From: Pseudomonadota bacterium
GTDB taxonomy: Bacteria; Pseudomonadota; Gammaproteobacteria; Burkholderiales; Burkholderiaceae_C
Reading direction: 5' to 3'
Length of the DNA: 49,465 nt
NCBI GenBank assembly: GCA_029780695.1
Contig: JAKOYD010000011.1
Span: 1 to 49,465, forward strand
Positions 27,395 to 35,133 of the stretch are shown here, piece after piece (position 1 is the first letter of the stretch; every line of letters starts with the position of its first letter). Below the pieces are notes generated by a model that did not search any database, was not told the origin of the DNA, and saw only the letters and a program-made list of their open reading frames with translations. Made by a program: the position numbers and the translations under genes.

Positions 27395-27622
27395 CTAGGC
27401 GCCTTCGGCATCGCGGCGGTGCGCGGCCGAGCAGTACGTGCCCTGGCGCCCCGCCACCGCCTCGTTGCCCGGCACGTGCATGCCGCACTGGCGGCAGCTC
27501 ACCATGGGCAGCGCCGCGCGCTCGCCGCCGCGCGACGCGCGCGATGCCTGCGACAGCCGCCGCCCGCGCTGCCACAGCCAGACGCCGGCCAGCACCGCCA
27601 GCAGCACCAGCAGCAGCTTCAT
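27395..27622 (-). CDS. PP0621-like small membrane zinc-ribbon protein
   Basis: 75 aa. An N-terminal transmembrane helix (residues 2-18, KLLLVLLAVLAGVWLWQ) is followed by a basic stretch and a zinc-ribbon-like C terminus with Cys43, Cys46, Cys64 and His68 (CRQCG ... YCSAAH). Small proteins of this pattern (PP0621 family) occur at this place, between the cytochrome-assembly-like gene and pilS, in related bacteria. The function is unknown. The start overlaps the stop of the upstream gene as ATGA (27619-27622), which fixes it. Confidence 0.85.
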   Translation of the reverse strand: MKLLLVLLAVLAGVWLWQRGRRLSQASRASRGGERAALPMVSCRQCGMHVPGNEAVAGRQGTYCSAAHRRDAEGA

Positions 27623-28428
27623 GTCACGCGCCCCAGCAGCACTTCGAGCACGAAACGCGAGCCGGCATAACCCAGCAGCAGCAGCGCGGCGCCGGCATAC
27701 AGCACGCGCACCGCGCGCCGGCCGCGCCAGCCGAACAGCGAACGGCCGGCCAGCAGCGTGGCAAAGGTCAGCCATGACAGCAGCGTGAAGATGCGCTTGT
27801 GGTCCCAGCGCCAGCCGGTGTAGTCGGCGCCGTAGAGATGTTCGCCGAAGAACGCGCCGGCCAGCATGGTCAGCGTCAGCAGCACGAAGCCGGCGCCGAC
27901 GAAGCGGAACATCAGCCGTTCCAGCGTCAGCAGCGGCACGCCGCCTTCAGCCGCCGGGGCGACTTGCCGCATCTGCGCTTCGGCGCGCGTCATCAGCCAG
28001 CCATGCGCCACCGCGGCGGCAAACAAGCCATAGGCCGAGATACCCAACGCCCAGTGCAAGGGCAGCAGCGGCGACGACGTGGGCGGCAGGTGCCCGCCTG
28101 GAAACAGCAGTGCCAGCACGATGGCCAGCGTGCCGAAGCCGGCCAGCGTCCAGCGCGCGCGCAGGCGGGGGTACAGCTGGCTTTCCACCACGTAAGCGGT
28201 CAACACCAGCCAGACGGTGATGGACAGCGCTGGCGCAAAGCCGAAGCGCGGCTCGCCGCCGAACAGGCTCACGGCCAGCAGCAGCCCGTGCAGCGCCCAC
28301 GCCAGCAGCAACACGCGCCGCGCCGCCAGGTCGCCGAGGGTGCGGGCCGCCATCGCCGGCACGGCGTAGGCCAGCGCCGCCGCCATGCCCAGCACCAGGC
28401 CGACGGGGGAGGGGCTGGCTAGAATCAT
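27619..28428 (-). CDS. cytochrome c assembly-like inner-membrane protein (YpjD/HemX type)
   Basis: 269 aa with eight hydrophobic segments. The sequence LHWALGISAYGLFAAAVAHG and the late WRWDHKRIFTLLSWLTF block match the CcsA/CcmC-related cytochrome c assembly family, which includes YpjD/CorE and HemX; members keep conserved histidines facing the membrane surface. Its exact role in bacteria like this is unproven. It is the first gene of the reverse cluster and is divergent from ffh across 173 bp. That gap contains a GC-rich stretch with CCCCC/GGGGG hairpin potential (28476-28495). Confidence 0.85.
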   Translation of the reverse strand: MILASPSPVGLVLGMAAALAYAVPAMAARTLGDLAARRVLLLAWALHGLLLAVSLFGGEPRFGFAPALSITVWLVLTAYVVESQLYPRLRARWTLAGFGTLAIVLALLFPGGHLPPTSSPLLPLHWALGISAYGLFAAAVAHGWLMTRAEAQMRQVAPAAEGGVPLLTLERLMFRFVGAGFVLLTLTMLAGAFFGEHLYGADYTGWRWDHKRIFTLLSWLTFATLLAGRSLFGWRGRRAVRVLYAGAALLLLGYAGSRFVLEVLLGRVT

Positions 28429-28601
28429 GTGGAAAGTTTACCCCCGGGGCAACATTCCCCCCTGAGGTGCTCACGCACCTTCCCCCAGAGGGGGACGCCG
28501 CCAGCGGCCGGGCCAAGCCCGCTCCGCGGCGGCCGCGCGTGGCATGCTCCGCGGCCTTTTGATATTTGGTGCTTGGCGCGCACTTCCACTGGATTCCCTA
28601 C

Positions 28602-30032
28602 ATGGCCTCCACCCTTACCGACAAACTCTCCGGCCTGGTCAAGAAGATCAGTGGCCAGGCGCGCATCACCGAAAGCAACGTGCAGGACATGCTGCGCGAG
28701 GTGCGCATGGCGCTGCTCGAGGCCGACGTGGCGCTGCCCGTGGTGCGCGACTTCATCGCCCGCGTCAAGGACAAGGCGATGGGGCAGGAGGTGCTGGGCA
28801 GCCTGAAGCCGGGGCAGGCGCTGGTCGGCATCGTCAACCGCGAACTGGCCGCCACCATGGGCGAGGGCGTGGCCGACCTGGACCTGGCCGCGCAGCCGCC
28901 CGCCGTCATCCTGATGGCCGGCTTGCAGGGCTCGGGCAAGACGACGACCACCGCCAAGCTGTCGCGCCACCTGATCCAGAAGCGCAAGAAGAAGGTGCTG
29001 ACGGTGTCGGGCGATGTGTACCGCCCGGCGGCCATCGAGCAGCTGAAGACCGTCACGGCGCAGGCGGGGGCGGACTGGTTTCCGTCCACGCCCGACCAGA
29101 AGCCGCTGGACATCGCCCGCGCCGCCCTTGACCACGCCAAGCGGCATTTCTACGACGTGCTGATCGTTGACACCGCCGGCCGGCTGGCGATTGACGAGGC
29201 GCTGATGCAGGAGATCAAGACCCTGCACGGCGCGCTGAACCCAGTCGAGACGCTGTTCGTCGTCGACGCCATGCAGGGTCAGGACGCCGCCAACACCGCC
29301 AAGGCGTTCAAGGACGCGCTGCCGCTCACCGGGATCGTGCTGACCAAGATGGACGGCGATTCGCGCGGCGGCGCGGCGCTGTCGGTGCGGCAGGTGACGG
29401 GCGCGCCGATCAAGTTTGCCGGCGTCAGCGAAAAGATCGACGGCCTCGAAGTGTTCGATGCCGAGCGCCATGCGGGCCGCATCCTGGGCATGGGCGACGT
29501 GGTGGCGCTGGTCGAGCAGGTCACGGCCAACGTCGATATCGAGGCCGCCAAGAAGCTGGCCGAAAAGGTCAAGAGCGGCAGCGGCTTCGACCTGCAGGAC
29601 TTCCTGGGTCAATTGCAGCAGATGAAGCAAATGGGCGGCCTGGGCAGCCTGATGGACAAGCTGCCCGCGCAGATGACGGCCAAGGCCACCGACGCCGACC
29701 TGGCGCGCGCCGAAAAGGACATCAAGCGCAAGGAAGGCATCATCAACAGCATGACGCCGCTGGAGCGCCGCAAGCCCGAGCTGCTCAAGGCCACGCGCAA
29801 GCGCCGCATCGCCGCCGGCGCCGGCGTGCAGGTGCAGGAAGTCAACCGCCTGCTGAAGGAATTCGAGCAGATGCAGGGCATGATGAAGCAGTTCAAAGGC
29901 GGCGCCATGGCCAAGATGATGCGCAAGATGGGCGGCATGAAAGGGCTTGGCGGTCTGCTGGGTGGCGGTGGTGCCATGCCGCCGCTGCCACCGGGCTTCG
30001 GCGGGCCGGGCGGGCCGAAGCGGCCGTTCTGA
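28602..30032 (+). CDS. ffh: signal recognition particle protein Ffh
   Basis: 476 aa. The GTPase that binds 4.5S RNA and signal sequences and delivers ribosomes to FtsY. N domain (1-about 95), G domain with G1 GLQGSGKTTT (107-116), the DTAGRLAIDE and TKMDGDSRGG motifs, and a methionine-rich M domain (about 325-460) ending in a glycine/proline tail. The length is slightly above E. coli Ffh (453). No clear Shine-Dalgarno is seen before ATG 28602, but the N terminus matches the family. It is followed by a large palindromic element. Confidence 0.97.
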   Translation: MASTLTDKLSGLVKKISGQARITESNVQDMLREVRMALLEADVALPVVRDFIARVKDKAMGQEVLGSLKPGQALVGIVNRELAATMGEGVADLDLAAQPPAVILMAGLQGSGKTTTTAKLSRHLIQKRKKKVLTVSGDVYRPAAIEQLKTVTAQAGADWFPSTPDQKPLDIARAALDHAKRHFYDVLIVDTAGRLAIDEALMQEIKTLHGALNPVETLFVVDAMQGQDAANTAKAFKDALPLTGIVLTKMDGDSRGGAALSVRQVTGAPIKFAGVSEKIDGLEVFDAERHAGRILGMGDVVALVEQVTANVDIEAAKKLAEKVKSGSGFDLQDFLGQLQQMKQMGGLGSLMDKLPAQMTAKATDADLARAEKDIKRKEGIINSMTPLERRKPELLKATRKRRIAAGAGVQVQEVNRLLKEFEQMQGMMKQFKGGAMAKMMRKMGGMKGLGGLLGGGGAMPPLPPGFGGPGGPKRPF

Positions 30033-30064
30033 AAACAGCCCAACAGCCGAGAACAGCCGAACAT

Positions 30065-30175
30065 CCGGACGCAGAGGACGCAAAGGATTCGCAGAGGACG
30101 CAAAAGAACAGCCAAAAGCTTTTGTCTTGAATTTTTTGCGTCCTCTGCGGAATCTTTGCGTCCTCTGCATCCGGC
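30065..30175. repeat. large dispersed palindrome, family B copy 1
   Basis: About 41-nt arms (30065-30105 and 30135-30175) built from GCAGAGGACGCAAA-type units. The arms differ only at a few bases, and the central 29 nt contain AAAAGCTTTT. The same unit, inverted, lies at 33187-33340. It fills the ffh to phosphatase gap and could form a very long hairpin. Confidence 0.85.
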
Positions 30176-30190
30176 GGTTATTTCTTGGTC

Positions 30191-30240
30191 ATAACGGCCT
30201 GCAGCGCCTGACAGTCAAGCGCGAGCAGCTATGAAATCAT
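30191..30240 (-). repeat. dispersed short palindromic repeat, copy 4
   Basis: AACGGCCTGCAGCGCC ... CAAGCGCGAGCAGCTATG; the reverse complement shares CATAGCTGCTCGCGCTTGAC with copies at 32151 and (partly) 15032. It runs up to the start codon of the phosphatase gene, so it forms that gene's 5' untranslated end. Confidence 0.75.
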
Positions 30241-30775
30241 GAGCAATCAGCGTCATCCGCCCAGCCTCGACTTGCCCGCCGCCACGCCCGAGCGGCCGCT
30301 GCGCGTGCTGATGGTCTGCATGGGCAACATCTGCCGCAGTCCGACGGCGCATGGCGTGCTGGAACACCAGGTGGCCGACGCCGGGCTGGCCGACCGCATC
30401 CAGGTCGATTCGGCCGGCACGCACGACTACCACGTCGGCCGCCCGCCCGACGAGCGCGCGCAGGCGCATGCGCTGCGGCGCGGCGTGGATCTGAGCGGGC
30501 AGCGCGCGCGCCAGCTCACGCGGCAGAACTTTGACGATTTCGACCTGGTGCTGGTGATGGACGACGCCAACGAGCAGGCCGCGCGCCGCCTGTGCGCGCC
30601 CGCACAGCGCCACCGCCTGCGGCGCCTGACCGACTTCTGCACCCGCCACAGCGCCCACGAAGTGCCCGACCCGTATTACGGCGGCCCTGACGGCTTCGAG
30701 CACGTGCTCGACCTGGTCGAGGACGCCTGCGACGGCTTGCTGCGGCAATTGGCGGCGGCCGGCCCACACTCCTAA
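30239..30775 (+). CDS. low-molecular-weight protein-tyrosine phosphatase
   Basis: 178 aa. The P-loop VCMGNICRSPTA has Cys27 and Arg33 (CX5R), and the general-acid aspartate is Asp144 in VPDPYYGG. Cytoplasmic phosphatase fold; members dephosphorylate tyrosine kinases of capsule synthesis or other proteins, and the substrate here is unknown. The N terminus is about 18 residues longer than compact family members. The start at 30239 is the only good in-frame ATG and is directly preceded by a repeat copy rather than a clear ribosome binding site. Confidence 0.93.
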   Translation: MSNQRHPPSLDLPAATPERPLRVLMVCMGNICRSPTAHGVLEHQVADAGLADRIQVDSAGTHDYHVGRPPDERAQAHALRRGVDLSGQRARQLTRQNFDDFDLVLVMDDANEQAARRLCAPAQRHRLRRLTDFCTRHSAHEVPDPYYGGPDGFEHVLDLVEDACDGLLRQLAAAGPHS

Positions 30776-30823
30776 CAGCCGCGCACCGCTTCGGCGTGTG
30801 TGGCGCCGGGCGCGTCACCCCGT

Positions 30824-30840
30824 TGGCGCGCAACTTGCAT
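30824..30840 (+). promoter_or_regulatory. sigma-54 promoter of amtB
   Basis: TGGCGCGCAACTTGCAT matches the sigma-54 consensus TGGCACG-N4-TTGCW: GG at 30825-30826 and GC at 30837-30838 with exactly ten bases between. It lies about 95 bp before the ammonium transporter gene, which in proteobacteria is typically under NtrC. A partial NtrC-like dyad CGCACC-N5-GGTGAT is at 30874-30890, downstream of the expected start site. Confidence 0.75.
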
Positions 30841-30932
30841 TCCCCCAGTGCATCGCACCGCCCCGGCGCGAAACGCACCGAAATGGTGATTCACGTCGGG
30901 TCGGGCGGCCACTCAACGACGGGGATCGCACG

Positions 30933-32135
30933 ATGGATGCACTGAATCAGGGCGCGAACGCGCTGTTTGTCTTGCTGGGCGGCATCATGGTGCTGGCCAT
31001 GCACGCCGGCTTTGCCTTTCTGGAACTGGGCACGGTGCGCAAGAAGAACCAGGTCAATGCGCTGGTCAAGATCCTGGTGGATTTCTCGGTGTCCACGGTC
31101 GTGTATTTCGCCGTCGGCTACGGTGTGGCGTACGGCACGCACTTCTTCATCGGCGCCGAGCAATTGGCGGCCAAGAATGGCTACGAGTTGGTCAAGTTCT
31201 TCTTTCTGCTGACCTTTGCCGCCGCCATCCCGGCCATCATTTCGGGCGGCATCGCCGAGCGCGCCAAGTTCTGGCCGCAACTGATCGCCACCGCGGTCAT
31301 CGTCGGCTTTGTCTACCCGTTTTTCGAGGGCATTGCCTGGAACCAGCACTTTGGCGTGCAGGGGTGGATCAAGTCGCTGACGGGCGTGGAATTCCACGAC
31401 TTCGCCGGCTCGGTGGTGGTGCATGCCGTGGGCGGCTGGATCGCGCTGCCGGCGGTGCTGCTGCTGGGCGCGCGCTACAACCGCTACCGCAAGGACGGCG
31501 GCGTCAGCGCGCACCCGCCGTCCAACATTCCCTTTCTGGCGCTGGGCGCGTGGATTCTGGTGGTCGGCTGGTTCGGCTTCAACGTGATGAGCGCACAAAC
31601 GCTGGACAAGATATCGGGCCTGGTCGCCGTCAACTCGCTCATGGCCATGGTCGGCGGCACGCTGGCCGCGCTGGCGCTGGGCAAGAACGACCCCGGCTTC
31701 GTGCACAACGGCCCGCTGGCCGGGCTGGTGGCGGTGTGCGCGGGGTCGGATTTGATGCACCCGATGGGTGCCTTCGTGGTCGGCGCAGTGGCCGGCGCCC
31801 TGTTCGTGGTCATGTTCACGCTGGTGCAAAACCGCTGGAAGATCGACGACGTGCTGGGCGTGTGGCCGCTGCACGGCCTGTGCGGCACCTGGGGCGGCTT
31901 GGCGGCGGGCATTTTCGGCACGCGGGCGCTGGGCGGGCTGGGTGGCGTGCACTTTGGTGCGCAGCTCATTGGCACGCTGATCGGCGTGGGCTGGGCGCTG
32001 CTGGGCGGCTTTGCGGTGTACGGTGTGTTGAAGAAACTGTTTGGCCTGCGCCTGTCGCAAGAGGAAGAGTTCAACGGCGCCGACCTGTCGATCCACCGCA
32101 TCGGCGCCACGCCAGAGCGCGAAGTCAACTGGTGA
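30933..32135 (+). CDS. amtB: ammonium transporter, Amt family
   Basis: 400 aa inner-membrane channel for ammonium/ammonia, with about eleven hydrophobic helices. Typical segments: GFAFLELGTVRKKN, IISGGIAERAKF, HDFAGSVVVHAVGGW (first pore histidine), WFGFNVMSAQTL, PLHGLCGTWGG (second pore histidine). No glnK gene lies next to it here, which is less usual. The mature-type N terminus without a long signal is a feature of some betaproteobacterial Amt proteins. Nitrogen control is indicated by the sigma-54 promoter upstream. Confidence 0.95.
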   Translation: MDALNQGANALFVLLGGIMVLAMHAGFAFLELGTVRKKNQVNALVKILVDFSVSTVVYFAVGYGVAYGTHFFIGAEQLAAKNGYELVKFFFLLTFAAAIPAIISGGIAERAKFWPQLIATAVIVGFVYPFFEGIAWNQHFGVQGWIKSLTGVEFHDFAGSVVVHAVGGWIALPAVLLLGARYNRYRKDGGVSAHPPSNIPFLALGAWILVVGWFGFNVMSAQTLDKISGLVAVNSLMAMVGGTLAALALGKNDPGFVHNGPLAGLVAVCAGSDLMHPMGAFVVGAVAGALFVVMFTLVQNRWKIDDVLGVWPLHGLCGTWGGLAAGIFGTRALGGLGGVHFGAQLIGTLIGVGWALLGGFAVYGVLKKLFGLRLSQEEEFNGADLSIHRIGATPEREVNW

Positions 32136-32150
32136 ACTCGGTTCTGGTTT

Positions 32151-32206
32151 GAAATGGCCGCTGGCGCTTGCTGGTCAAGCGCGAGCAGCTATGTTTATGG
32201 TAGCTA
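32151..32206 (-). repeat. dispersed short palindromic repeat, copy 5
   Basis: Lies between the convergent amtB and LysR genes. GCGCTTG (32164-32170) pairs with CAAGCGC (32176-32182), flanked by GGCCGCTG and GAGCAGCTATG. Reverse complement reads CATAGCTGCTCGCGCTTGAC, the family core. It may double as a terminator-like hairpin. Confidence 0.8.
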
Positions 32207-33163
32207 TTGGTGAGGCTGCGCTGGCGCCTCGCCGGCCGGCGCCTGCAGGCAGCGCCCTTGGCGCACCAGTTGATCGAAGCCGGCCGCCAGCGCATCCAGC
32301 AACTGCCGCACCGCCGGCCGCACGCCTTGCCGGCTGGCAAAGGCGGCCTGCACCACGCCGGGCGGAGGCGCCCAGCCGAGCAGCACGGGCTGCAGTTCGC
32401 CGCGCTCGATCGGGCCGTGCGCCAGCAGCCGGGGCAGGGCGGCGCAGCCCACGCCGGCCCGCGCCGCGCACAGCAGCGCGCCCATGTCGTCGACCACCAG
32501 GCGGGGCGTGATCGGCACTTCGGCCACCTGGTCCGCCGGGCCGCTCAGGCGCCAGCGCGCGGCGTCGGGCGAGTTGCCCAGCGCCAATGTCGGCAGCCGC
32601 GCCAGATCGGCCGGCGTGGCCGGCGGCGCGGCGTTGGTCAGCAAGGCGGGCGCGGCCACCAGCAGGTGCGGGCTGAGCGCCAGCGGTTTGACGATTTCAT
32701 CCTGCGGCAGCGCGGCGCCGGGGGCGCGCACGCGCAGCGCCAGGTCCACGCCGTCCTGCCAGACGTCGACGTTGCGGTTGGTGGCCTGCACCTGCACTTG
32801 AACCTGCGGCCAGGCGTTGAGAAAGCGCGCCAGCATGTCGCCCACGGCGTGCTGCAGCAGCGCCGGCGGGCAGGCCAGGCGCACCGTGCCGCGTGGCGCG
32901 GCCGTTTCCTCGCGCGCCAGTGCCTGCGCCGCGTCGGCTTCGGCCAGCATGGCGCGCGCGTGCTGCAGCGTGCGCTGGCCGATGTCGGTCAGCGCAAAGT
33001 GCCGCGTGGTGCGCTGGATCAGCCGCACGCCCAGGCGCTGCTCCAGGTCGGCCACGCGGCGGCTCAGCTTGCTCTTGGGGATGCCGGTGGCGCGCTCGGC
33101 GGCGGCAAAACCGCCATGGTCGGCCACGTGGGCGAAGTACGCGAGGGCGTTCAGGTCTTGCAT
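32204..33163 (-). CDS. LysR-family transcriptional regulator
   Basis: 319 aa. N-terminal winged helix-turn-helix (residues 1-60, NALAYFAHVADHGGFAAAERATGIPKSKLSRRV in outline) and a periplasmic-binding-fold effector domain (about 90-300). Start ATG 33163 matches the family's N terminus (MQDLNALAYF). It is divergent from the pirin gene, the classic arrangement for a LysR regulator and its target. A 7-bp dyad at 33348-33369 in the shared region is a candidate operator. The effector is unknown. Confidence 0.92.
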   Translation of the reverse strand: MQDLNALAYFAHVADHGGFAAAERATGIPKSKLSRRVADLEQRLGVRLIQRTTRHFALTDIGQRTLQHARAMLAEADAAQALAREETAAPRGTVRLACPPALLQHAVGDMLARFLNAWPQVQVQVQATNRNVDVWQDGVDLALRVRAPGAALPQDEIVKPLALSPHLLVAAPALLTNAAPPATPADLARLPTLALGNSPDAARWRLSGPADQVAEVPITPRLVVDDMGALLCAARAGVGCAALPRLLAHGPIERGELQPVLLGWAPPPGVVQAAFASRQGVRPAVRQLLDALAAGFDQLVRQGRCLQAPAGEAPAQPHQ

Positions 33164-33186
33164 GGGGCTTGAGGCTTTAAAACAGC

Positions 33187-33340
33187 CGGACGCAGAGGAC
33201 GCAGAGATTCCGCAGAGGATGCAAAAAATCAAGAACCATTTCTTGGCTGTTCTTTTGCGTCCTTTGCGAATCCTTTGCGTCCTCTGCGTCCTCTGCGTCC
33301 TCTGCGTCCTCTGCGTCCTCTGCGTCCTCTGCGTCCGGCG
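33187..33340. repeat. large dispersed palindrome, family B copy 2, with 9-bp tandem array
   Basis: Inverted copy of the 30065-30175 element: CCGGACGCAGAGGACGCAGA opens it, the centre holds TTCTTGGCTGTTCTTTTGCG. The right arm is expanded by a tandem TGCGTCCTC array of six full units plus seven bases (33276-33336). It occupies most of the LysR-pirin gap. Confidence 0.88.
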
Positions 33341-33347
33341 GCTCTGT

Positions 33348-33369
33348 ATTGTTCTGCAATTAGAACAAT
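33348..33369. promoter_or_regulatory. candidate LysR operator
   Basis: ATTGTTC-N8-GAACAAT, a perfect 7-bp dyad centred between the divergent LysR and pirin genes, 126 bp before the pirin start codon and beyond the tandem array from the LysR gene. GTGCGATTGCAC follows at 33372-33383 as a second dyad. Confidence 0.5.
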
Positions 33370-33494
33370 ATGGTGCGATTGCACGCATTTAAACCCGATT
33401 GCTGCGCCCATACCATTCAATCATGCGCCGACGATCCGGTGGGCGCCCCACGCGGCGCGGCCCCGATCCGCGCACTGACGAAGAGCTTATCGAC

Positions 33495-34409
33495 ATGACC
33501 CCTATCCTCACCGCCAAGAAAGTCCTCGACACCCGCAGCGCCCCCGGCCGCCACTGGGTGGGCGACGGTTTTCCGGTACACGGCCTGTTTGGCTACAGCG
33601 GCGCCGGCGTGGCCGAGCGCAGCCCGTTCTTGATGCTGGACTACGCCGCGCCCACCACCTTCAGCCCCCATGCCGGCCACCGGCGCGGCGTCGGCCAGCA
33701 CCCGCACCGCGGCTTTGAGACCGTGACCATCGTCTACGACGGCGAGGTGGAGCACCGCGACTCCACCGGCGCCGGCGGCGTCATCGGCAAGGGCGACGTG
33801 CAGTGGATGACGGCCGGCGGCGGCATCATCCACGAGGAGTTCCACTCCGAGGCGTTCAGCAAGACGGGCGGGCCGTTCGAGATGGTGCAACTGTGGGTCA
33901 ACCTGCCCGCCAAGGACAAGATGACGCCGGCGCACTACCAGGGCATCACGGATGCGCAGATTCCGTCGGTGGCGCTGCGGGATTTGACCAGCAGCACCGA
34001 AAGCGCTGCGGATGCGGGCCGCGTGCGCGTGATCGCGGGCAGCTTCGGTGGCGCCAAAGGCCCCGCCGAAACCTATACGCCCCTGAACGTGTGGGACGTG
34101 CGCCTGGCCGCCGGCCGGACCGCCGAGCTGTCCCAGCCCGAAGGCTGGAGCACCATCGTCGTGGTGCTGGACGGCACGGTGCAGGTCAACGGCGATACGG
34201 TGCTGCGCGCCGCCGACCTGGCCACGCTGTCGGCCGCGGGTACTGGGCTCGTGATCAAGGCCAACGGCGACGCCAAGCTGCTGCTGCTGGCCGGCCAGCC
34301 GATTGATGAGCCGGTGGTTGGCTACGGGCCGTTCGTGATGAACAGCCCGCAGCAGATTGCCGAGGCGATCAACGACTTCAACAGCGGACGGTTTGGCCGC
34401 ATGGGCTGA
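33495..34409 (+). CDS. pirin family protein
   Basis: 304 aa, bicupin fold. The N-terminal cupin has all four metal ligands of pirins: His69 and His71 in QHPHRGFETV, His113 and Glu115 in IIHEEFHSE. Bacterial pirins bind iron and some act as quercetinases or affect pyruvate metabolism; the substrate is unknown here. The C-terminal cupin is less conserved (LLLLAGQPIDEPVVGYGPFVMNS is family-typical). The start ATG 33495 is used; an in-frame upstream ATG near 33399 overlaps the promoter region. Likely a target of the divergent LysR regulator. Confidence 0.93.
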   Translation: MTPILTAKKVLDTRSAPGRHWVGDGFPVHGLFGYSGAGVAERSPFLMLDYAAPTTFSPHAGHRRGVGQHPHRGFETVTIVYDGEVEHRDSTGAGGVIGKGDVQWMTAGGGIIHEEFHSEAFSKTGGPFEMVQLWVNLPAKDKMTPAHYQGITDAQIPSVALRDLTSSTESAADAGRVRVIAGSFGGAKGPAETYTPLNVWDVRLAAGRTAELSQPEGWSTIVVVLDGTVQVNGDTVLRAADLATLSAAGTGLVIKANGDAKLLLLAGQPIDEPVVGYGPFVMNSPQQIAEAINDFNSGRFGRMG

Positions 34410-34485
34410 TGCGGCGCCGGGCGCGCGGATGTTTGGCATCCTTGCGTCCGGCGTCTTGCTTTTTTCATCCTCATCCCACTTCACC

Positions 34486-34770
34486 ATGAGCGACTTGAAC
34501 ATCATCCACCAGCCCCAAGCCCACCGTTTTGAGACCCACCTGGACGGGCACGTCGCCCACCTGGACTACGCGCTGCGGCCCGGCGGCGTCGTGGTGATGG
34601 AACACACCATCGTGCCCGATGCGCTGGGCGGGCGCGGCGTCGGCTCGGCGCTGGCGCGGCACGCGCTGGACTGGGCCGCCGCGCAGGGCCTGAAGGTCGA
34701 CGCGCAGTGCAGCTTTATCCGCGGCTACATCGCCAAGCACCCCGAATACCAAGGCAACACGGTGGCGTGA
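34486..34770 (+). CDS. small GNAT-like N-acetyltransferase (YjdJ/NATD1 type)
   Basis: 94 aa. A minimal GCN5-like acetyltransferase: EHTIVPDALGGRGVGSALARHALDWA contains the acetyl-CoA pyrophosphate loop GGRGVGSAL, and CSFIRGYIAKHPEY is the typical C-terminal block. Family members (YjdJ, NATD1) are short and their substrates are not known. It lies 76 bp after pirin on the same strand and is probably co-transcribed. Confidence 0.9.
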   Translation: MSDLNIIHQPQAHRFETHLDGHVAHLDYALRPGGVVVMEHTIVPDALGGRGVGSALARHALDWAAAQGLKVDAQCSFIRGYIAKHPEYQGNTVA

Positions 34771-34808
34771 AGGGTCGACGGATTTCAAGAAAAATTAGTC
34801 TGCACCGC

Positions 34809-34852
34809 TGATCAGATAAGCGTCATCAGCTATTGATTCGATAGTGGATTGA
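34809..34852 (-). repeat. dispersed short palindromic repeat, copy 6 (left of an inverted pair)
   Basis: Reverse complement reads CAATAGCTGATGACGCTTAT followed by CTGATCAGC. It is nearly identical to the direct-strand copy at 35083 (CAATAGCTGATGACGCTTGT), so the two form inverted ends around 230 bp. Confidence 0.75.
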
Positions 34853-35082
34853 TCGGGCAGGCCCGCAGCACATCTGCCCAGCGCAGCCCGCGCGCACGGG
34901 CCAGATGGGCGGCGGCGTGACGGTGGCGCGCACGCTGCCGTCCAGCTGCCAGCGCACCATCGGCGCCGCGCGTTTTCAGTACCACGCCGGCCCGGCCAGC
35001 TTTGCGCCCGGCGCCCGCAAGCGCCGCCGGTGCCGTAACGCTTTGGGTCGCGCCCGGCACGCTTGGCAGGCATGTTTGCTAT
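34853..35082. other. segment between inverted repeats, no supported gene
   Basis: Reading frames are open on both strands only because of the high GC content. None has a ribosome binding site or recognisable protein family; fragments such as AGPAWY then a stop and WQLDGSVRATV on the minus strand might be a decayed gene, but this is weak. Treated as cargo between two inverted repeat ends. Confidence 0.4.
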
Positions 35083-35133
35083 ATATACAATAGCTGATGA
35101 CGCTTGTCTGACCAAGGTTGGAGGCCTGAAATG
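35078..35133 (+). repeat. dispersed short palindromic repeat, copy 7 (supplies ribosome binding site)
   Basis: GCTATATATACAATAGCTG then ATGACGCTTGTCTGACC and GGTTGGAGGCCTGAAATG. The terminal GGAGG is the ribosome binding site and the last ATG the start codon of the NlpC/P60 gene. Confidence 0.75.

Noticed and set aside
28429..28601. A specific promoter for ffh or ypjD
   Set aside because: The divergent gap must contain promoters, but I could not find a -35/-10 pair good enough to mark.
33177..33359. An acidic Asp-Ala-Glu repeat peptide encoded by the tandem array, and the possibility that the array is a CRISPR
   Set aside because: The array is a 9-bp tandem repeat with no spacers, so it is not a CRISPR; the peptide is only the translation of that repeat and has no ribosome binding site.
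34830..35060. A minus-strand 76-codon frame as a hypothetical gene
   Set aside because: No ribosome binding site, atypical composition, and it lies between inverted repeat ends; possible gene remnant at most.
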